Positions 26,436 to 38,434 of a stretch of 64,000 nucleotides of DNA are shown here, piece by piece. Made by a program: the position numbers and the translations under genes. This DNA is from Alcaligenaceae bacterium CGII-47 (GTDB lineage Bacteria; Pseudomonadota; Gammaproteobacteria; Burkholderiales; Burkholderiaceae_B): assembly GCA_019166125.1 (NCBI GenBank), contig JAHTBO010000002.1, forward strand, positions 374,997 through 438,996, in the 5' to 3' direction. A model generated the notes under the pieces. It was not told the DNA's origin, ran no database searches, and worked only from the letters and a program-made list of their open reading frames with translations. Each line of letters starts with the position of its first letter. Position 1 is the stretch's first letter.

Positions 26436-27434
26436 TCAGCGCAGCTTGCCTTGAGTCAACAGGTGCTGAACGTAGGCGGCGACGCCTGTTTGCACATCAT
26501 AAAAGGGTGCCTCATAGCCTGCCGCCCGCAACTGTGAGAGGTCGGCCTGGGTGTGGCTCTGGTAGCGCCCCTTGAGGTCATCAGGAAACGGGATATACCG
26601 CAGCAATTGCTCTGAGGCCAATTGATCCAGAGACAGCACCGACTCGCCACGATGGGCCCTAAGCGTATTGACAACAGTCTGCGCGACATCATTAAAGGGC
26701 TGCGCCCGGCCCGTACCGCAGTTATAAATGCCGGTCTTTTCAGGATGATCCAGGAAGAACAGGTTCACATTGACGACATCATCAATATAGATGAAATCAC
26801 GCGCCTGCCCGCCATCCGCATAGCCATCCCAGCCGCCAAACAGGCGCACAGAACCGTCCTGCACGTACTGATTCATATTATGGAAGGCCACCGAGGCCAT
26901 GCGTTCCTTATGCTGCTCATTGGGCCCGTAGACATTGAAATAGCGCAGCCCCACCACCGGTGCGCTTAGGCTAGCCATGCGCCGGCGCAGCACCTGATCG
27001 AACAGAAGCTTGGAGTAGCCATACACATTCAGCGGGGATTCGCACTCAGGTGCCTCGATGTAGCGCGGGCCAGCGCCATATACCGCCGCTGAAGAAGCGT
27101 AGAGCAAAGGCACTTCACGTGCCTGGCAGTACTCGAAAATCTCTAGCGTGACACGATAGTTGTTATCCATCATGTAGTGACCGTCGCGCTCGGTCGTGTC
27201 CGAGCAAGCCCCCTGATGCAGCACCGCATCAGGGCGTGGCAGATCACCCGAACGCACCAGGGCCCGAAACGTATCTTTATGCATGTAATCGGCAATCTGC
27301 AGATCAACCAGGTTGTGGAACTTATCGCCATCGCTTAAATCATCGATCGCCAGAATGTCCGTCACCCCGCGTCGGTTCAGACCACGCACCAGATTACTGC
27401 CGATAAAGCCGGCTGCGCCAGTCACAACGATCAT
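26436..27434 (-). CDS. hldD: ADP-L-glycero-D-manno-heptose-6-epimerase
   Basis: 332 residues, short-chain dehydrogenase fold. It makes ADP-L-glycero-beta-D-manno-heptose for the LPS inner core. The NADP-binding GAAGFIGSN is at residues 6-14, and the catalytic Tyr-x3-Lys is in [13 protein letters not shown]. The start overlaps the stop of hldA by 4 bases. Confidence 0.97.
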   Translation of the reverse strand: MIVVTGAAGFIGSNLVRGLNRRGVTDILAIDDLSDGDKFHNLVDLQIADYMHKDTFRALVRSGDLPRPDAVLHQGACSDTTERDGHYMMDNNYRVTLEIFEYCQAREVPLLYASSAAVYGAGPRYIEAPECESPLNVYGYSKLLFDQVLRRRMASLSAPVVGLRYFNVYGPNEQHKERMASVAFHNMNQYVQDGSVRLFGGWDGYADGGQARDFIYIDDVVNVNLFFLDHPEKTGIYNCGTGRAQPFNDVAQTVVNTLRAHRGESVLSLDQLASEQLLRYIPFPDDLKGRYQSHTQADLSQLRAAGYEAPFYDVQTGVAAYVQHLLTQGKLR

Positions 27435-28363
27435 GATAATTCCTCCGCACTGACAATAGATGTGCCCAACTTACCCACCACAATACCGCCCGCGCGATTC
27501 GCCCACAACATGGATTCATACCAGGAAAGCCCGGCCACACGTGCCACAGCCAGTGTGGCCAATACCGTATCCCCTGCACCAGACACATCAAAGACCTCGT
27601 GCGCCTGAGCCTCTACATGTTGGCGACCGGCTTCGGTAAACAGGGTCATGCCCTGCTCAGAACGCGTAATCAGCAAAGCCTCAAGGTTCAACGACTCTCG
27701 TAGGCGCTGGGCGCGCAGCTCTAGATCAGCCTCAGTGTGCCAAAGCCCGACAGCCTGTTGCATCTCGATGCGATTGGGCGTCAAGATCGTCGCGCCCAGA
27801 TAGCGTTGGTATTCGTGCCCCTTGGGATCAACCAAAATCGTCACCCCCGCCTGGCGCGCCACAGCAATAATCTTTTCTACCTCAGCCAACGCACCCTTAG
27901 CGTAATCAGAGAGCACCAACATATCGTATTGAGCCATCATTTTCGATACGCGGGACACGAGTGCCGCGAGCGACTCAGCACTAGGCTCCTGCTCGAAATC
28001 CACGCGCAATAGCTGCTGCTGGCGGCCCAGCACACGCATCTTGAGGGTGGTCGGCATCTTGGCCTGATCCTCAAGCAGATGCTCTTCAATCAAGGCTTCA
28101 TGAGCCAGCAGACGGACTTGCTGACCTGCCTCGTCAGCGCCGATTACTCCGACCAGGCCTACATGGGCACCCAATGCGGCGATATTACGTGCCACATTGG
28201 CTGCCCCACCCAGGCGATCCTCGCGGCGCGCCACCCGCACAACAGGTACCGGCGCCTCGGGAGAAATCCGCTCTACTTCACCAAACCAATAGCGATCCAG
28301 CATAATATCGCCGACCACCAGCACCCTGGCTGCCTGAACCTCACGAATTGGAAATGGCTTCAT
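27431..28363 (-). CDS. hldA: D-glycero-beta-D-manno-heptose-7-phosphate kinase
   Basis: 310-residue PfkB/ribokinase-fold kinase for LPS heptose synthesis; the C-terminal cytidylyl/adenylyltransferase domain of the bifunctional HldE is absent, so a separate hldC must exist elsewhere. Motifs: [14 protein letters not shown] near the start and the [16 protein letters not shown] anion-hole signature. GAGGAG precedes the ATG at 28363, which overlaps the lapB stop by 4 bases (ATGA). Confidence 0.94.
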   Translation of the reverse strand: MKPFPIREVQAARVLVVGDIMLDRYWFGEVERISPEAPVPVVRVARREDRLGGAANVARNIAALGAHVGLVGVIGADEAGQQVRLLAHEALIEEHLLEDQAKMPTTLKMRVLGRQQQLLRVDFEQEPSAESLAALVSRVSKMMAQYDMLVLSDYAKGALAEVEKIIAVARQAGVTILVDPKGHEYQRYLGATILTPNRIEMQQAVGLWHTEADLELRAQRLRESLNLEALLITRSEQGMTLFTEAGRQHVEAQAHEVFDVSGAGDTVLATLAVARVAGLSWYESMLWANRAGGIVVGKLGTSIVSAEELS

Positions 28364-29598
28364 TTCAACTCCTCGAGACGGCGAGGCGAATACGTCTCCC
28401 ATGCATTACAGCCTGGGCATTGCCAATAAAAATGACGGGCCTCAAAGCCGCATTGTCTGCATGCGTAACGGTCCAGACGTTGCGTATGCTTATGAATCAT
28501 CGAACGCAACAAACCCAGATCTGCACCTGGCACCAGTTCGCCCTCGCGCCGGCCCGAGGTCTCGCCACCCGCCTTATCGGCATGCATGAGCTCTACCTCT
28601 AGCAGCCGATCCAGGCCTAGCAACGAGGGGTGCGCACGCAACGCCTCGCGGGCAAACGTCCACGCAGGCAAATAGCCTTGCTGCGCACGCAACGCCCGAA
28701 AAACAACATTAAAAGTATCCAGCGTCGGCGTACGTAGGTAATGGGCGCGCAGCAAATCCAACCCTTGATCAGACTGCCCGATCGACTCATAGCATTCCAG
28801 CAGGGGCTGGGCGACCAATCCAGCATACTCAGGCGCCGTGCTTAACACTTCCTGGAGCTGAGCGCGTTGCCCCTCAGGATTGCCCTGAGCCGCCGCCAGC
28901 CGAGCGCGCAGCATCAGAATGCGGGTCTCGGCCGCCTCGCTGGGCCCGGCCTTACGCAACTGAATCAAGGCATTATCGGCCGCCTCCAGAGCCCGGGCGG
29001 CGCCTGCCAAATCGGCAGGCAAAGCGTCCAGCAAGGCCGTCGCCTGCTCACATTGATAATGCACGAGTTGGGGCACAGGCTCATCGACCAGTGCGCGCAA
29101 TTGATTAACGGTCTCGATTGCACGAGCCCAGTCATGCTCGGACTCATAAATGCGAATCAGTGCACGCACTGCATCGACGGCGTGGCGCGTATGCTGCACC
29201 GCCTGAAACCCTTGCTCAGCGCGATCCAGCATGCCCGCTTTGAGGAAATCCTGAGCGAGCTCAAATTGCGCATTTTCTCGATCCTCAACGGGCAGATCCG
29301 TGCGGGCAAGCAAGCTTTGATGTACGCGAATGGCGCGCTCCATCTCGCCTCGGCGCCTAAATAAGCTGCCCAGAGCAAAGTGCAGCTCAGACGTTTCAGG
29401 ATCGAGCTTGGCAACTTCGACAAATGCATCGATGGCCCGGTCAGGCTCCTCGTTGAGAAGGAAATTCAGTCCCTTGAAATAGGAATCCGGTAATGTCCGG
29501 GTCTCTGAGAGCATCTGCCTGAAATCGACGCGTGCTGCAATCCATCCCAGGCCAAAGAGCACAGGAACAAGAATCAACCACCAGGGTTCAAAATCCAC
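28360..29598 (-). CDS. lapB: Lipopolysaccharide assembly protein LapB (YciM)
   Basis: 412 residues. An N-terminal transmembrane anchor (about 3-20) is followed by TPR repeats through most of the protein and a C-terminal rubredoxin-like zinc site (CRQCGF and CPGC). With FtsH it controls LpxC turnover and so LPS synthesis. The start is a GTG at 29598. It sits between lapA and the heptose genes, fitting an LPS-control operon. Confidence 0.93.
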   Translation of the reverse strand: MDFEPWWLILVPVLFGLGWIAARVDFRQMLSETRTLPDSYFKGLNFLLNEEPDRAIDAFVEVAKLDPETSELHFALGSLFRRRGEMERAIRVHQSLLARTDLPVEDRENAQFELAQDFLKAGMLDRAEQGFQAVQHTRHAVDAVRALIRIYESEHDWARAIETVNQLRALVDEPVPQLVHYQCEQATALLDALPADLAGAARALEAADNALIQLRKAGPSEAAETRILMLRARLAAAQGNPEGQRAQLQEVLSTAPEYAGLVAQPLLECYESIGQSDQGLDLLRAHYLRTPTLDTFNVVFRALRAQQGYLPAWTFAREALRAHPSLLGLDRLLEVELMHADKAGGETSGRREGELVPGADLGLLRSMIHKHTQRLDRYACRQCGFEARHFYWQCPGCNAWETYSPRRLEELK

Positions 29599-29617
29599 TA
29601 TGTATTACCCCGATGTA

Positions 29618-29941
29618 TCAAAGCGGTGCGAGCGGTGCGACCGTCTCGGGAAAGATGAGCGGCGCGGGTGTAGACGGACGTCGCAATTCTTCTTGGGCAT
29701 GTGCCAACTCGCGCCTCAGGCGTGCAGCTTCGCGACGCTTACGCAAGATAGCCGTTGCCGCCACAAGCAGGCCAAACACGACCCCTAGAACAAAGGCAAT
29801 CAACATGACCACAATCAGCGGGACGTCTTTGAAGACATGACCCGCAAAAAACCCGACATCTACCAGTGCAGTGTTTTTGAGGGCAAACAACAGCACAACA
29901 ATAAATATCGCCAACCGCAATATCCAGACCAGATAGCGCAT
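29618..29941 (-). CDS. lapA: LapA-family inner-membrane protein
   Basis: 107 residues: two transmembrane helices (about 5-25 and 42-66) and a charged coiled-coil segment (RKRREAARLRRELAHAQEELRR). DUF1049/LapA family, partner of LapB. GGAG ribosome-binding site before the ATG at 29941. A proline-rich tail ends the protein. Confidence 0.9.
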   Translation of the reverse strand: MRYLVWILRLAIFIVVLLFALKNTALVDVGFFAGHVFKDVPLIVVMLIAFVLGVVFGLLVAATAILRKRREAARLRRELAHAQEELRRPSTPAPLIFPETVAPLAPL

Positions 29942-30004
29942 ACATCAAGCTCCGTATGTAGGAATACCGATTGTAAGGGGAAACCTGCCCTACCGCCGCA
30001 AACA

Positions 30005-30032
30005 ACACAGGCTCTCCGTAGAGAGCCTGTGT
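30005..30032 (-). terminator. Hairpin after ihfB
   Basis: A perfect 12-bp stem, ACACAGGCTCTC/GAGAGCCTGTGT with loop CGTA, 18 bases after the ihfB stop. The T-tail on the minus strand is weak (TGTTTG), but strength of the stem favours a terminator for the rpsA-ihfB transcript. Confidence 0.7.
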
Positions 30033-30050
30033 ACACCGAGTGCTGAAGAC

Positions 30051-30410
30051 TCAGCCGTGCATGGTACGTGCCTGATATAAATCATCCACTGTGGCCAACT
30101 CATCCCCATCATCATTGCCCGGACCGGCATCAACCCGCTCGCGTAGCTCTTTGCCAGCCTTAAAGTGAGGGACCAGCTTAGCCGGTACCATCACCTTTTC
30201 GCCTGACTTGGGGTTACGACCAATGCGCGGTGATCGCTCGGACAAGGAAAAGCTGCCAAAACCACGGATCTCGATACGCTGGCCCTTGGCCAGGGACTCA
30301 GCCATTGCATCGAGAACCATTTTGACCGCAAAATCCATATCCCGAGTCGCTAACTGAGGGTAGCGACTCGCGAGAAGTGCGATAAGCTCAGACTTGGTCA
30401 CACCACTCAT
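30051..30410 (-). CDS. ihfB: Integration host factor beta subunit
   Basis: 119 residues, HU/IHF fold. The DNA-bending arm with [16 protein letters not shown] carries the conserved proline, and [11 protein letters not shown] precedes it. The C-terminal extension of about 20 residues after the core is longer than in E. coli, a common feature in Burkholderiales. Starts one base overlapping the rpsA stop, the usual rpsA-ihfB pairing. Confidence 0.96.
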   Translation of the reverse strand: MSGVTKSELIALLASRYPQLATRDMDFAVKMVLDAMAESLAKGQRIEIRGFGSFSLSERSPRIGRNPKSGEKVMVPAKLVPHFKAGKELRERVDAGPGNDDGDELATVDDLYQARTMHG

Positions 30411-32125
30411 TAGCTGTCGTCGCGCTGCTGATCGAGCTTGGCCTTGAGCAATGCACCCAGGTTGGTTGTACCTGAAGATGCGCTGGCTTCGGTCATACGC
30501 TGAATCGTCTCGACTGTCTCGGCGTTATCACGCGCCTTAACAGACAATTGGATCGAGCGAGCCTTGCGGTCAATATTGAGGATCATGGTCTCGATATTGT
30601 CACCAGCATTCAATACTGTCGTTGCATCCTCGACGCGGCCTACCGATATTTCGGAAGCCCGCAAATAGCCTTCGACTTCAACCGACAAGGTCACGACCGC
30701 ACCCTTGGGCTCGACGGACTTGATCGTGCCCGCCACCACAGCGCCCTTATCGTAGGTTGCCACGAAGTTATTGAACGGATCGCCTTCGAGTTGCTTGACA
30801 CCCAAAGAGATACGCTCTTTGTCGGTGTCGATACCCAGCACCACGGCGTCGATCTCGTCACCCTTTTTGAAGTTGCGCACAGCGTCTTCGCCGGTCTCGG
30901 TCCAAGAGATATCAGAGAGGTGAACCAGACCATCGATTCCACCTGGCAGACCCACAAACACACCAAAGTCGGTAATGGACTTGATCGCGCCATGGACCTT
31001 ATCGCCACGCTTGAAGTTGGTGGCAAAGTCCTCCCAGGGGTTCGGACGGCATTGCTTCATGCCCAACGAGATACGACGACGATCCTCATCGATTTCCAGA
31101 ACCATGACCTCGACTTCCTCACCCAAGGTCACAACCTTGCGCGGATCGACGTTCTTATTGGTCCGGTCCATCTCGGAGACGTGCACCAGACCTTCGATGC
31201 CAGCCTCGACTTCGACGAACGCGCCGTAGTCGGTGAGGTTGGTAACCTTGCCGAACAGGCGGGTGCTTTGCGGGTAACGACGACCCAGGCCGATCCAGGG
31301 ATCTTCGCCCAATTGCTTGACACCCAGAGAGACACGGCTCTTTTCCTGGTCGAACTTAAGGACCTTGGCTTCGATTTCCTGACCCACCTGCAACACCTCG
31401 GAGGGGTGACGCACGCGGCGCCATGCCATGTCGGTGATATGCAGCAGACCGTCGATACCCCCCAGATCCACGAACGCACCATAATCAGTGATGTTTTTGA
31501 CGATGCCCTTGATGACGGCGCCTTCATGCAGGGTTTCGAGCAGCTTTTCGCGTTCCTCGCCCATGCTGGCTTCGAGCACAGCGCGGCGCGACAGCACCAC
31601 GTTATTGCGCTTACGATCGAGCTTAATGACGCGGAATTCGAGGGTCTTGCCCTCGTAGGGAGTCGTATCCTTGACGGGACGCAGATCAACCAACGAACCC
31701 GGCAGGAACGCGCGAATGCCATTGGCCATCACAGTCAGGCCACCCTTGACCTTACCGGTAATCGTACCGTTGACGAGCTCTCCGGACTCTAGGGCTTGTT
31801 CAAGTTGCAGCCAGGCCGACAGACGCTTGGCGCGATCACGCGACAGAATCGTATCGCCATAACCATTTTCGAGGGAGTCAATAGCCACGGAGACAAAATC
31901 GCCCGCCTGGACTTCGAGCTCGCCCTGATCATTCAGGAATTCCTCAAGGGGAATCAGCGCTTCGGACTTCAGACCGGCGTTGACCACCACGAAATTATGA
32001 TCGATGCGTACGACTTCGGCCGAGATTACCTCGCCCGAACGCATATTCTGATCCTTGATGCTTGCGGCAAAAAGATCAGCAAAGCTTTCGCCGCCCAGAG
32101 CGGCTTCGGTTAAAACTGAGGACAT
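30410..32125 (-). CDS. rpsA: 30S ribosomal protein S1
   Basis: 571 residues with six S1 (OB-fold) RNA-binding repeats, several with the [19 protein letters not shown]-type signature. S1 recruits mRNA to the ribosome. Full length. The start [19 protein letters not shown] matches the family. Lies in the cmk-rpsA-ihfB order. Confidence 0.98.
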   Translation of the reverse strand: MSSVLTEAALGGESFADLFAASIKDQNMRSGEVISAEVVRIDHNFVVVNAGLKSEALIPLEEFLNDQGELEVQAGDFVSVAIDSLENGYGDTILSRDRAKRLSAWLQLEQALESGELVNGTITGKVKGGLTVMANGIRAFLPGSLVDLRPVKDTTPYEGKTLEFRVIKLDRKRNNVVLSRRAVLEASMGEEREKLLETLHEGAVIKGIVKNITDYGAFVDLGGIDGLLHITDMAWRRVRHPSEVLQVGQEIEAKVLKFDQEKSRVSLGVKQLGEDPWIGLGRRYPQSTRLFGKVTNLTDYGAFVEVEAGIEGLVHVSEMDRTNKNVDPRKVVTLGEEVEVMVLEIDEDRRRISLGMKQCRPNPWEDFATNFKRGDKVHGAIKSITDFGVFVGLPGGIDGLVHLSDISWTETGEDAVRNFKKGDEIDAVVLGIDTDKERISLGVKQLEGDPFNNFVATYDKGAVVAGTIKSVEPKGAVVTLSVEVEGYLRASEISVGRVEDATTVLNAGDNIETMILNIDRKARSIQLSVKARDNAETVETIQRMTEASASSGTTNLGALLKAKLDQQRDDS

Positions 32126-32216
32126 TAAATTAATCCATTCGCCAAAATGGCAGTTGATGACACACCGGGGGTTACCCCAGTGGAGTGAACATAAGCCCGA
32201 ACATCAGCCGCAGCCG

Positions 32217-32888
32217 CTATCCAGGCACCCGTGCCGACCAATGATCGAGCACTACTTTAACCGTCTCTTCTATCCCGCTATGGGACGAATCCACGATCAC
32301 GGCATCCGCCGCGGCCTCTAGTGGTGCATGCGCACGGCTACGATCACGCAAATCACGCGCCCGCAAATCTTCCAAGAGGTCGGATAGATTAGCAGAAAAA
32401 CCTTTTTCCTTCAACTGCTTATGGCGCCTGAGGGCGCGTTCCTCGACGTTGGCATCAAGGAAAATCTTTAAGCGGGCATTGGGAAAAACCACCGTCCCCA
32501 TATCCCGCCCATCAGCCACCAGGCCAGGCGCCCGGCAAAACGCCCGTTGACGCGCCAACAAAGCCTCACGTACCGGCTCATAGGCAGCCACCCGCGAGGC
32601 GAGGTTGCCCACCTGCTCCTGCCGAATCGCCTGAGTCACATCCTGGCCACCGAGTAGAATTTGCCCCCCCTCAAAGCGGACATCCAGGCCTCTGGCCAAC
32701 TCGGCTACCGCAAACTGATCGTCAATATCCTGGCCGGCGTTCATGACCGCCAAGGCGGTCAAACGGTAGAGCGCACCGCTATCGAGTATGTGCCAGCCAA
32801 GCACCCGAGCGACGCGATGGGCGAGCGTTCCCTTACCTGATGCGGTAGGGCCATCGATCGTAATGACTGGAATCAGCTCACTATTCAT
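32217..32888 (-). CDS. cmk: Cytidylate kinase
   Basis: 223 residues; phosphorylates CMP and dCMP. P-loop [13 protein letters not shown] (about residues 9-21), [12 protein letters not shown], and [15 protein letters not shown] are family motifs. Overlaps the aroA stop by 4 bases. Confidence 0.97.
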   Translation of the reverse strand: MNSELIPVITIDGPTASGKGTLAHRVARVLGWHILDSGALYRLTALAVMNAGQDIDDQFAVAELARGLDVRFEGGQILLGGQDVTQAIRQEQVGNLASRVAAYEPVREALLARQRAFCRAPGLVADGRDMGTVVFPNARLKIFLDANVEERALRRHKQLKEKGFSANLSDLLEDLRARDLRDRSRAHAPLEAAADAVIVDSSHSGIEETVKVVLDHWSARVPG

Positions 32889-34207
32889 GCTTGCACCAAT
32901 TGGCTAAACACCGAGAAATAATCGGGAAAGGTCTTACTGACGCACCCTGGATCCAGAATGGTGATCGGCACCGGACCGAAGGACGCTAATGAAAAACACA
33001 TCGCCATACGATGATCGTCATACGTCTGAATGGACGCTGCACGCCAATCCTCGTCACGCATGGGCTCGATGCGCATGCTGTCGGCATCTGACTCAACCCG
33101 AGCGCCCAGGCGCGACAACTCTGCATGCATGGCATCGATACGATCTGTTTCCTTGACCCGCCAACTAGCGATATTACGCAGGCGACACGGCCCATCAGCG
33201 TACAGAGCCAACACGGCCGCCGTCATGGCCGCATCGGGGATAAGATTGAAATCCTGGTCAAATGCCTTCAGGCGCTGCCCCAGTGCAACCTGAGGCCCAC
33301 GCACCGTTATTGAATGCGCTTGCCGGTCCACTTGGGCGCCCATGTCCTGCAGAACCTGAGCAAAAGCAATGTCTCCCTGGATGCTTTGCTCACCGGCACC
33401 ATGTACCGCTATCGGGCCGCCAGCAATCGCTCCGAGGGCCATAAAATAGGAGGCTGTCGACGCATCCCCCTCGATGGCGTACCGTCCAGGACTGCGGTAG
33501 GCCGCACCTGCAGGAATAACAAACCGCGTCCACCCCTCGCGCCTGACCTCAACGCCAAAACATGCCATCAGCTTCAACGTGATCAGAATATAGGGCTTAG
33601 AGATCAACTCACCATCGAGCTCGATCACCAGCTCACGACTCTGGCGACTCGCCAGCACGGGCGCGGCCATCAGCAAGGCGGTTAAAAATTGACTGGAGAC
33701 CGACCCACGTACGCGTATCGGGCGGCTGGCATCGGGCGTCCCCGCCTGAATCTGTATGGGCGGATAGCCCGGATTTTCTTCATACGAGAGCACACAACCC
33801 AGGCCCCGCAAGGCGTCCACCAGATCCCCAATCGGCCGTTCATGCATACGCGGCACACCAGAGAGGTGGTAACACCCGTTCATCAAGGCAAGGGCTGCGG
33901 TCAAAGGGCGAAAGGCCGTGCCCGCATTTCCCAGGAACAACGCTGCCTCGCGCACTGGCCACTGTGAGGCCCCCTGCACCCTGATTAGATCAGGATTGCT
34001 GTCATCTACCTGGACACCAAGCTGGCGCAAAGCGTCCAGCATCACGCGGGTGTCATCTGAATCCAGCACGCCTTCCAGGCGCGTTTCCCCTTGTGCAAGG
34101 GCAGCGAGCAATAAAGCACGATTAGAGATGCTCTTGGAGCCGGGCAGATTCACGTGGCCCTGGGCATGCACCGCAGGCGCCAGATATAAAGACTCAGTAT
34201 TTTTCAC
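32885..34207 (-). CDS. aroA: 5-enolpyruvylshikimate-3-phosphate synthase
   Basis: 440 residues; sixth step of the shikimate pathway and the glyphosate target. Motifs [18 protein letters not shown] near the start, [17 protein letters not shown] (the NAGTA motif with Gly-Thr-Ala of class I glyphosate-sensitive enzymes) and RVKETDRI. The GTG at 34207 was chosen over an upstream TTG because AGGAG lies 9 bases before it and it overlaps the tyrA stop as GTGA. Confidence 0.96.
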   Translation of the reverse strand: MKNTESLYLAPAVHAQGHVNLPGSKSISNRALLLAALAQGETRLEGVLDSDDTRVMLDALRQLGVQVDDSNPDLIRVQGASQWPVREAALFLGNAGTAFRPLTAALALMNGCYHLSGVPRMHERPIGDLVDALRGLGCVLSYEENPGYPPIQIQAGTPDASRPIRVRGSVSSQFLTALLMAAPVLASRQSRELVIELDGELISKPYILITLKLMACFGVEVRREGWTRFVIPAGAAYRSPGRYAIEGDASTASYFMALGAIAGGPIAVHGAGEQSIQGDIAFAQVLQDMGAQVDRQAHSITVRGPQVALGQRLKAFDQDFNLIPDAAMTAAVLALYADGPCRLRNIASWRVKETDRIDAMHAELSRLGARVESDADSMRIEPMRDEDWRAASIQTYDDHRMAMCFSLASFGPVPITILDPGCVSKTFPDYFSVFSQLVQA

Positions 34208-35094
34208 GTTAAACCACTCCTGCTGCCCCAAAACCGCCGGGCCAGCGCGGCCTGTTCCAACACCTCTTCAAGCGCGTGCGCATCAGCGTGCTCCAGCGTC
34301 TGGCGCAAATCCTCAAGGACAACACCGAATTGCTCGATCTCCTGGAGCACCGCCTCACGATTGGATAGAAAAATATCACGCCATACCTCAGGCGAGCCTG
34401 CTGCGATACGCGTGAAATCGCGAAATCCCGTGCCCGCCAGCGACAAACGCAAATCCGCATTGCTTGCTCGCGAAACCTGAGCCATATAGGCAGCCGCCAG
34501 AAAATGGGGAACATGACTGACTGAAGCCAAGGCTCGGTCATGGGTCGCTGGATTCATCGCAATGACCCGCGCGCCACATACCTCCCAGACCTTCGTCAAC
34601 CAGGCGCGCATGCTGGCAGGTGTCTGATCAAAAGGCGTCAAAATAACATTACGGCCTTGAAAAAGCAGTGCATCTGCTGCCTGCGGCCCGGTCATCTCGG
34701 AGCCAGCTATCGGGTGTCCGGGCACAAATTGCGCACAACGTTCGCCCAAAATATCGCGTGCCATGTCTGCGACATCGGCCTTGGTACTGCCCGCATCGGT
34801 AACCAAAACATGGGGCGACAAATAAGGCGCCATGCTGCGCAAGGCTGGCCCCATCGCACCGACCGGCGTGGCCAGCAACACCAAGTCAGCACGCTGAGCC
34901 GCCTGCTCCAGGGTCACGGCCTCATCGATCAAACCGAGTGCCTGCGCATGATCGATCGATGCCTGGCTACGCCCGACCCCCAGCACACGTCCCACCTGAC
35001 CCGCCCGCCGCAAGGCCGCCGCAAACGAGCCACCAATCAGGCCAATACCCACCACAGCCAGGACAGGAACCAAGGGCTCGGACAGCGTACTCAT
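34204..35094 (-). CDS. tyrA: Prephenate dehydrogenase
   Basis: 296 residues; oxidative decarboxylation of prephenate to 4-hydroxyphenylpyruvate on the tyrosine branch. NAD-binding [17 protein letters not shown] near the N-terminus and [14 protein letters not shown] in the active site. No chorismate mutase domain. Overlaps hisC by 4 bases. Confidence 0.95.
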   Translation of the reverse strand: MSTLSEPLVPVLAVVGIGLIGGSFAAALRRAGQVGRVLGVGRSQASIDHAQALGLIDEAVTLEQAAQRADLVLLATPVGAMGPALRSMAPYLSPHVLVTDAGSTKADVADMARDILGERCAQFVPGHPIAGSEMTGPQAADALLFQGRNVILTPFDQTPASMRAWLTKVWEVCGARVIAMNPATHDRALASVSHVPHFLAAAYMAQVSRASNADLRLSLAGTGFRDFTRIAAGSPEVWRDIFLSNREAVLQEIEQFGVVLEDLRQTLEHADAHALEEVLEQAALARRFWGSRSGLT

Positions 35095-36212
35095 GGAGCA
35101 GCCAAAACATCCGTCAAGGCGGCAATGAAACGCGCATTTTCCTCAGGCAAGCCTATCGTCACACGCAAATGCTCGGGCAGTCCATCGCCTGCCACCGGCC
35201 GTACAATCACGCCCCGGCGTAATAGCGCCTGATTGATACGCCCCGCATCGCCGACACGTACCAAAATAAAATTCGTATGGCTCGGAACAAAATCCAGCCC
35301 CATCGTGCGCAACGCCTCGGAGAGCTGCGCGCGTCCGGCCCGATTCATCACGTAGGTCTGCTGCAGGAAATCCTGATCTTCCAGGGCAACAATTGCAGCG
35401 CGCTGGGCCAGAACGTTGACGTTAAAAGGCTGACGTACGCGATTGAGTAAATCAGTCAAACGCTCTTGGGCCAGCGCATAACCCACGCGCAATCCCGCCA
35501 GACCATAGGCCTTGGAGAACGTACGGGTCACGATCAGGTTTGAGAAACGGTGTACCCACTGGGCGCTATCGAAGCGCGCCTCGGGTTCCAGGTACTCGTT
35601 ATAGGCCTCATCGAGCAGCACCGTCACCTGCTCTCCATATTGCGCCTGTACACGCTCGAGAAAACTTTCGATCTGATCGGCAGACAGAAACGTCCCGGTC
35701 GGGTTATTAGGATTAGCAATAAACACCAGGCTGGTGTCCGCTGCAATCGCCTCAAACATCGCCTCCAGATCATGGCCGTAGTTTTTTGCAGGAACCATGA
35801 TATGGCGCGCACCGCGCGCCTGGGTCGCCAGTCGATAGACGACAAATGCGTGGGCAGAATAAACCGCCGACATCCCCTGATCCAGTACCGCCAGCGAGGC
35901 CAGTTCCAGAAGGTCATTCGAGCCATTACCGAGCGTGAGCCAATTCATGGGCACCTGGTAACGTGCAGCCAATGTCGCCTTCAGATCATAGCCATTGGCA
36001 TCGGGATAGCGACCTTGCAGGACGGCACCCGCCTGGCTCAAGGCATCGCGCACGCGCGCGGAACAACCCAAGGGATTCTCGTTAGAGGCGAGCTTGATGA
36101 TCGTAGCCGGATCCAGCCCGAACTCACGGGCGAGCTCCTCGATGGGTTTACCAGCCTGATAGGGAGCGATCGCCAACACATGGGCAGGCGCGAGAGTCTG
36201 AAGCGTGGACAT
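35091..36212 (-). CDS. hisC: Histidinol-phosphate/aromatic aminotransferase
   Basis: 373-residue PLP fold-I aminotransferase. The PLP lysine is in RTFSKAYGLAGLRVGYAL, with NPNNPTGTFL and NENPLG as family marks. Sequence is HisC type, but its place between pheA and tyrA suggests it also, or mainly, transaminates phenylpyruvate and 4-hydroxyphenylpyruvate; that function is inferred. A second hisC may exist in the his operon. Confidence 0.92.
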   Translation of the reverse strand: MSTLQTLAPAHVLAIAPYQAGKPIEELAREFGLDPATIIKLASNENPLGCSARVRDALSQAGAVLQGRYPDANGYDLKATLAARYQVPMNWLTLGNGSNDLLELASLAVLDQGMSAVYSAHAFVVYRLATQARGARHIMVPAKNYGHDLEAMFEAIAADTSLVFIANPNNPTGTFLSADQIESFLERVQAQYGEQVTVLLDEAYNEYLEPEARFDSAQWVHRFSNLIVTRTFSKAYGLAGLRVGYALAQERLTDLLNRVRQPFNVNVLAQRAAIVALEDQDFLQQTYVMNRAGRAQLSEALRTMGLDFVPSHTNFILVRVGDAGRINQALLRRGVIVRPVAGDGLPEHLRVTIGLPEENARFIAALTDVLAAP

Positions 36213-36225
36213 GATGACGACCTTA

Positions 36226-37323
36226 TTATTGTCTGGGATAGGAACCTAATACTTTGAAAAAAGCGACCTGATGCTGAAGCTCGGATAGGGCCTGGGCGAC
36301 TGCTTCATCCTCACGGTGTCCAAGCACATCGACATAGAAATAATATTCCCACTGACCCGTGCGGGCAGGTCGGGATTCAAATCGTGTCATGGATACATTA
36401 TGTGTAGCCAAAGGCGCCAACATTTCATAGACCGCACCAGAGCGGTTTGGCACAGCCAGAATGATGCTGGTCTTGTCGCGCCCCGAAGACAGCGTATCCA
36501 TCGCACCAATCGCCAGAAATCGAGTCTGATTCTGCGGATCATCCTGTATCCCTGAGGCCACCGCTACCAAGCCCCAGGCCTGAGCGGCCGCATCCCCCGC
36601 GATCGCCGATAAGGTCGGGTCCAGAGAGGCCAAACGTGCGGCCTCGGCATTACTGGCGACAGGCAGGCGCTCTAAGCCCGGATAATTGCGGCTCAGCCAC
36701 GACTGACACTGCGCCAACGCCTGCGGATGCCCAAGCACCTGGCGCACGCCGTCCAGATTACCCGAGCGGGTCAGCAAATTATGATGGATACGTATCGTGC
36801 GCTCGCCCAGAACCTTAAGCGGAGAATTCAACAGAAGATCCAGGCTACGGTTCACCGCACCCTCTGTCGAGTTTTCGACCGGGATCATACCCACATCAGC
36901 CTGCCCGGCCTCCACCGCGCGAAACACCTCATCAAAGGACTCACAGCGCAATCCCGTGACCGCATGGCCAAAGTGTTCAAATACCGCCTGCTCAGAGAAC
37001 GAGCCTTGGGGCCCGAGATAAGCAGCGGTCAAAACACGCTCTAGGCCACGGCACGTCGAGATAATCTGGCTCCAGACCGCCGCTACGGCTTCGGCAGGAA
37101 ACGGCCCACCATTGAGCGCCTGCAAACGACGGATGATTAACGCTTCGCGCTCGGGTTTAAGTATCGGACCATCCGCATCAAAATCAAGCTTGGCCTCCCC
37201 AACCTCCAGGGCAGCGCGCGCACGTTGATTCAACAAGTCCAATATCTGCTCATCCAAGTCATCAATACGCGCACGCAGCGGCGCCAGACGATCGCTCAGT
37301 GCCTTATCCATGGCGGCGCTCAA
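36226..37323 (-). CDS. pheA: Bifunctional chorismate mutase/prephenate dehydratase
   Basis: 365 residues. N-terminal AroQ chorismate mutase (about 10-95), prephenate dehydratase domain ([23 protein letters not shown] with the TRF motif), and a C-terminal ACT regulatory domain ([26 protein letters not shown]) whose ESRP element binds phenylalanine, so feedback inhibition is expected. Start overlaps the end of serC by 20 bases. Confidence 0.96.
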   Translation of the reverse strand: MSAAMDKALSDRLAPLRARIDDLDEQILDLLNQRARAALEVGEAKLDFDADGPILKPEREALIIRRLQALNGGPFPAEAVAAVWSQIISTCRGLERVLTAAYLGPQGSFSEQAVFEHFGHAVTGLRCESFDEVFRAVEAGQADVGMIPVENSTEGAVNRSLDLLLNSPLKVLGERTIRIHHNLLTRSGNLDGVRQVLGHPQALAQCQSWLSRNYPGLERLPVASNAEAARLASLDPTLSAIAGDAAAQAWGLVAVASGIQDDPQNQTRFLAIGAMDTLSSGRDKTSIILAVPNRSGAVYEMLAPLATHNVSMTRFESRPARTGQWEYYFYVDVLGHREDEAVAQALSELQHQVAFFKVLGSYPRQ

Positions 37324-38434
37324 AGTCTCGTAAAAATGTGATCAAGGCCTGCACCCCCTCGAAAGGCATCGCGTTATAGATCGAAGCACGCATCCCGCCG
37401 ACGCTCTTGTGTCCCTTAAGTGACAACAGCCCCGCTGCCTGAGCCTCTGCGAGAAACATCGTATCCAATGATCCATCGCGCAGCACAAACGGAACATTCA
37501 TGCGTGAACGATAGGCGGGGTGGACTGGATTTGTATAAAGATCTGACTGGTCCAGGTAGGCATACAAGGCACCGGATTTACGTAGGCTCGCAGCCTCCAT
37601 CGCTGGCACGCCACCCTGACGGATCAACCACTTAAAGACCAGGCCCGCAATATAAATAGCGTAAGTGGGCGGCGTGTTGAACATCGACTGGGCGCTCGCT
37701 ACATTAGCGTATTCGAATACCGATGGGCAATGCGGCAAGGCATGCCCGAGCAGATCCTTGCGCACCAAAGCCAGGGTCGCCCCAGCCGGACCGGCGTTTT
37801 TTTGCGCACCACCATAGGCGACACCTACCCGCGAAAAGTCAATTGGACGCGACAGGATATTAGAGGAGATATCAACCACCAAGGGCACCTGTGCAGCGCC
37901 CAGCGCCGCCATATCCGGCAACTCGGGGAGCTCAACCCCCCCTATCGTCTCGTTCGCGCACACATGCAGGTAGGCGGCATTGGGACGCACCCGCCATTGA
38001 TCTGTGGCAGGCAGCCAGGTCCAGGCACCATAGCTCTGCCCATCGAGCTCGGTGGGCGTTTCGCTGGACGCAGCCGTTGCGATATCACCGTAGCGCTGCG
38101 CCTCGGTATAGGATTTTTTTGACCAGTGCCCGCCGAGCACGTAATCCGCTTGGTGGCGGTCGCCACGACCAATCAAATTCAACGGCACAATCGCATTTTG
38201 AGCCGAACCGCCGCCCTGCATGAACAAGACCTCGAAATCGTCGGGCACAGCTAATAACGCACGCAGATCGGACTCTGCCTCATCCCGTATACGCATATAG
38301 TGCTTACCGCGATGGCTCATTTCCATCACCGACATCCCACTGCCCTGCCAGTCCGTCATCTCTGCCGAAGCCTGCTCTAGCACTTCTAAGGGCAGCGTCG
38401 ACGGGCCTGCTGCAAAATTCCACGGACGCATCAT
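37304..38434 (-). CDS. serC: Phosphoserine aminotransferase
   Basis: 376-residue PLP enzyme of serine (and pyridoxal phosphate) synthesis. Start [21 protein letters not shown] lysine in [13 protein letters not shown]-terminal [17 protein letters not shown]. Overlaps gyrA stop by 4 bases and pheA by 20, giving one long run gyrA-serC-pheA-hisC-tyrA-aroA-cmk-rpsA-ihfB. Confidence 0.97.
   Translation of the reverse strand: MMRPWNFAAGPSTLPLEVLEQASAEMTDWQGSGMSVMEMSHRGKHYMRIRDEAESDLRALLAVPDDFEVLFMQGGGSAQNAIVPLNLIGRGDRHQADYVLGGHWSKKSYTEAQRYGDIATAASSETPTELDGQSYGAWTWLPATDQWRVRPNAAYLHVCANETIGGVELPELPDMAALGAAQVPLVVDISSNILSRPIDFSRVGVAYGGAQKNAGPAGATLALVRKDLLGHALPHCPSVFEYANVASAQSMFNTPPTYAIYIAGLVFKWLIRQGGVPAMEAASLRKSGALYAYLDQSDLYTNPVHPAYRSRMNVPFVLRDGSLDTMFLAEAQAAGLLSLKGHKSVGGMRASIYNAMPFEGVQALITFLRDFERRHG

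Noticed and set aside
30548-31792. Long plus-strand open frame opposite rpsA
   Set aside because: It mirrors the codon pattern of rpsA on the other strand and has no family features.
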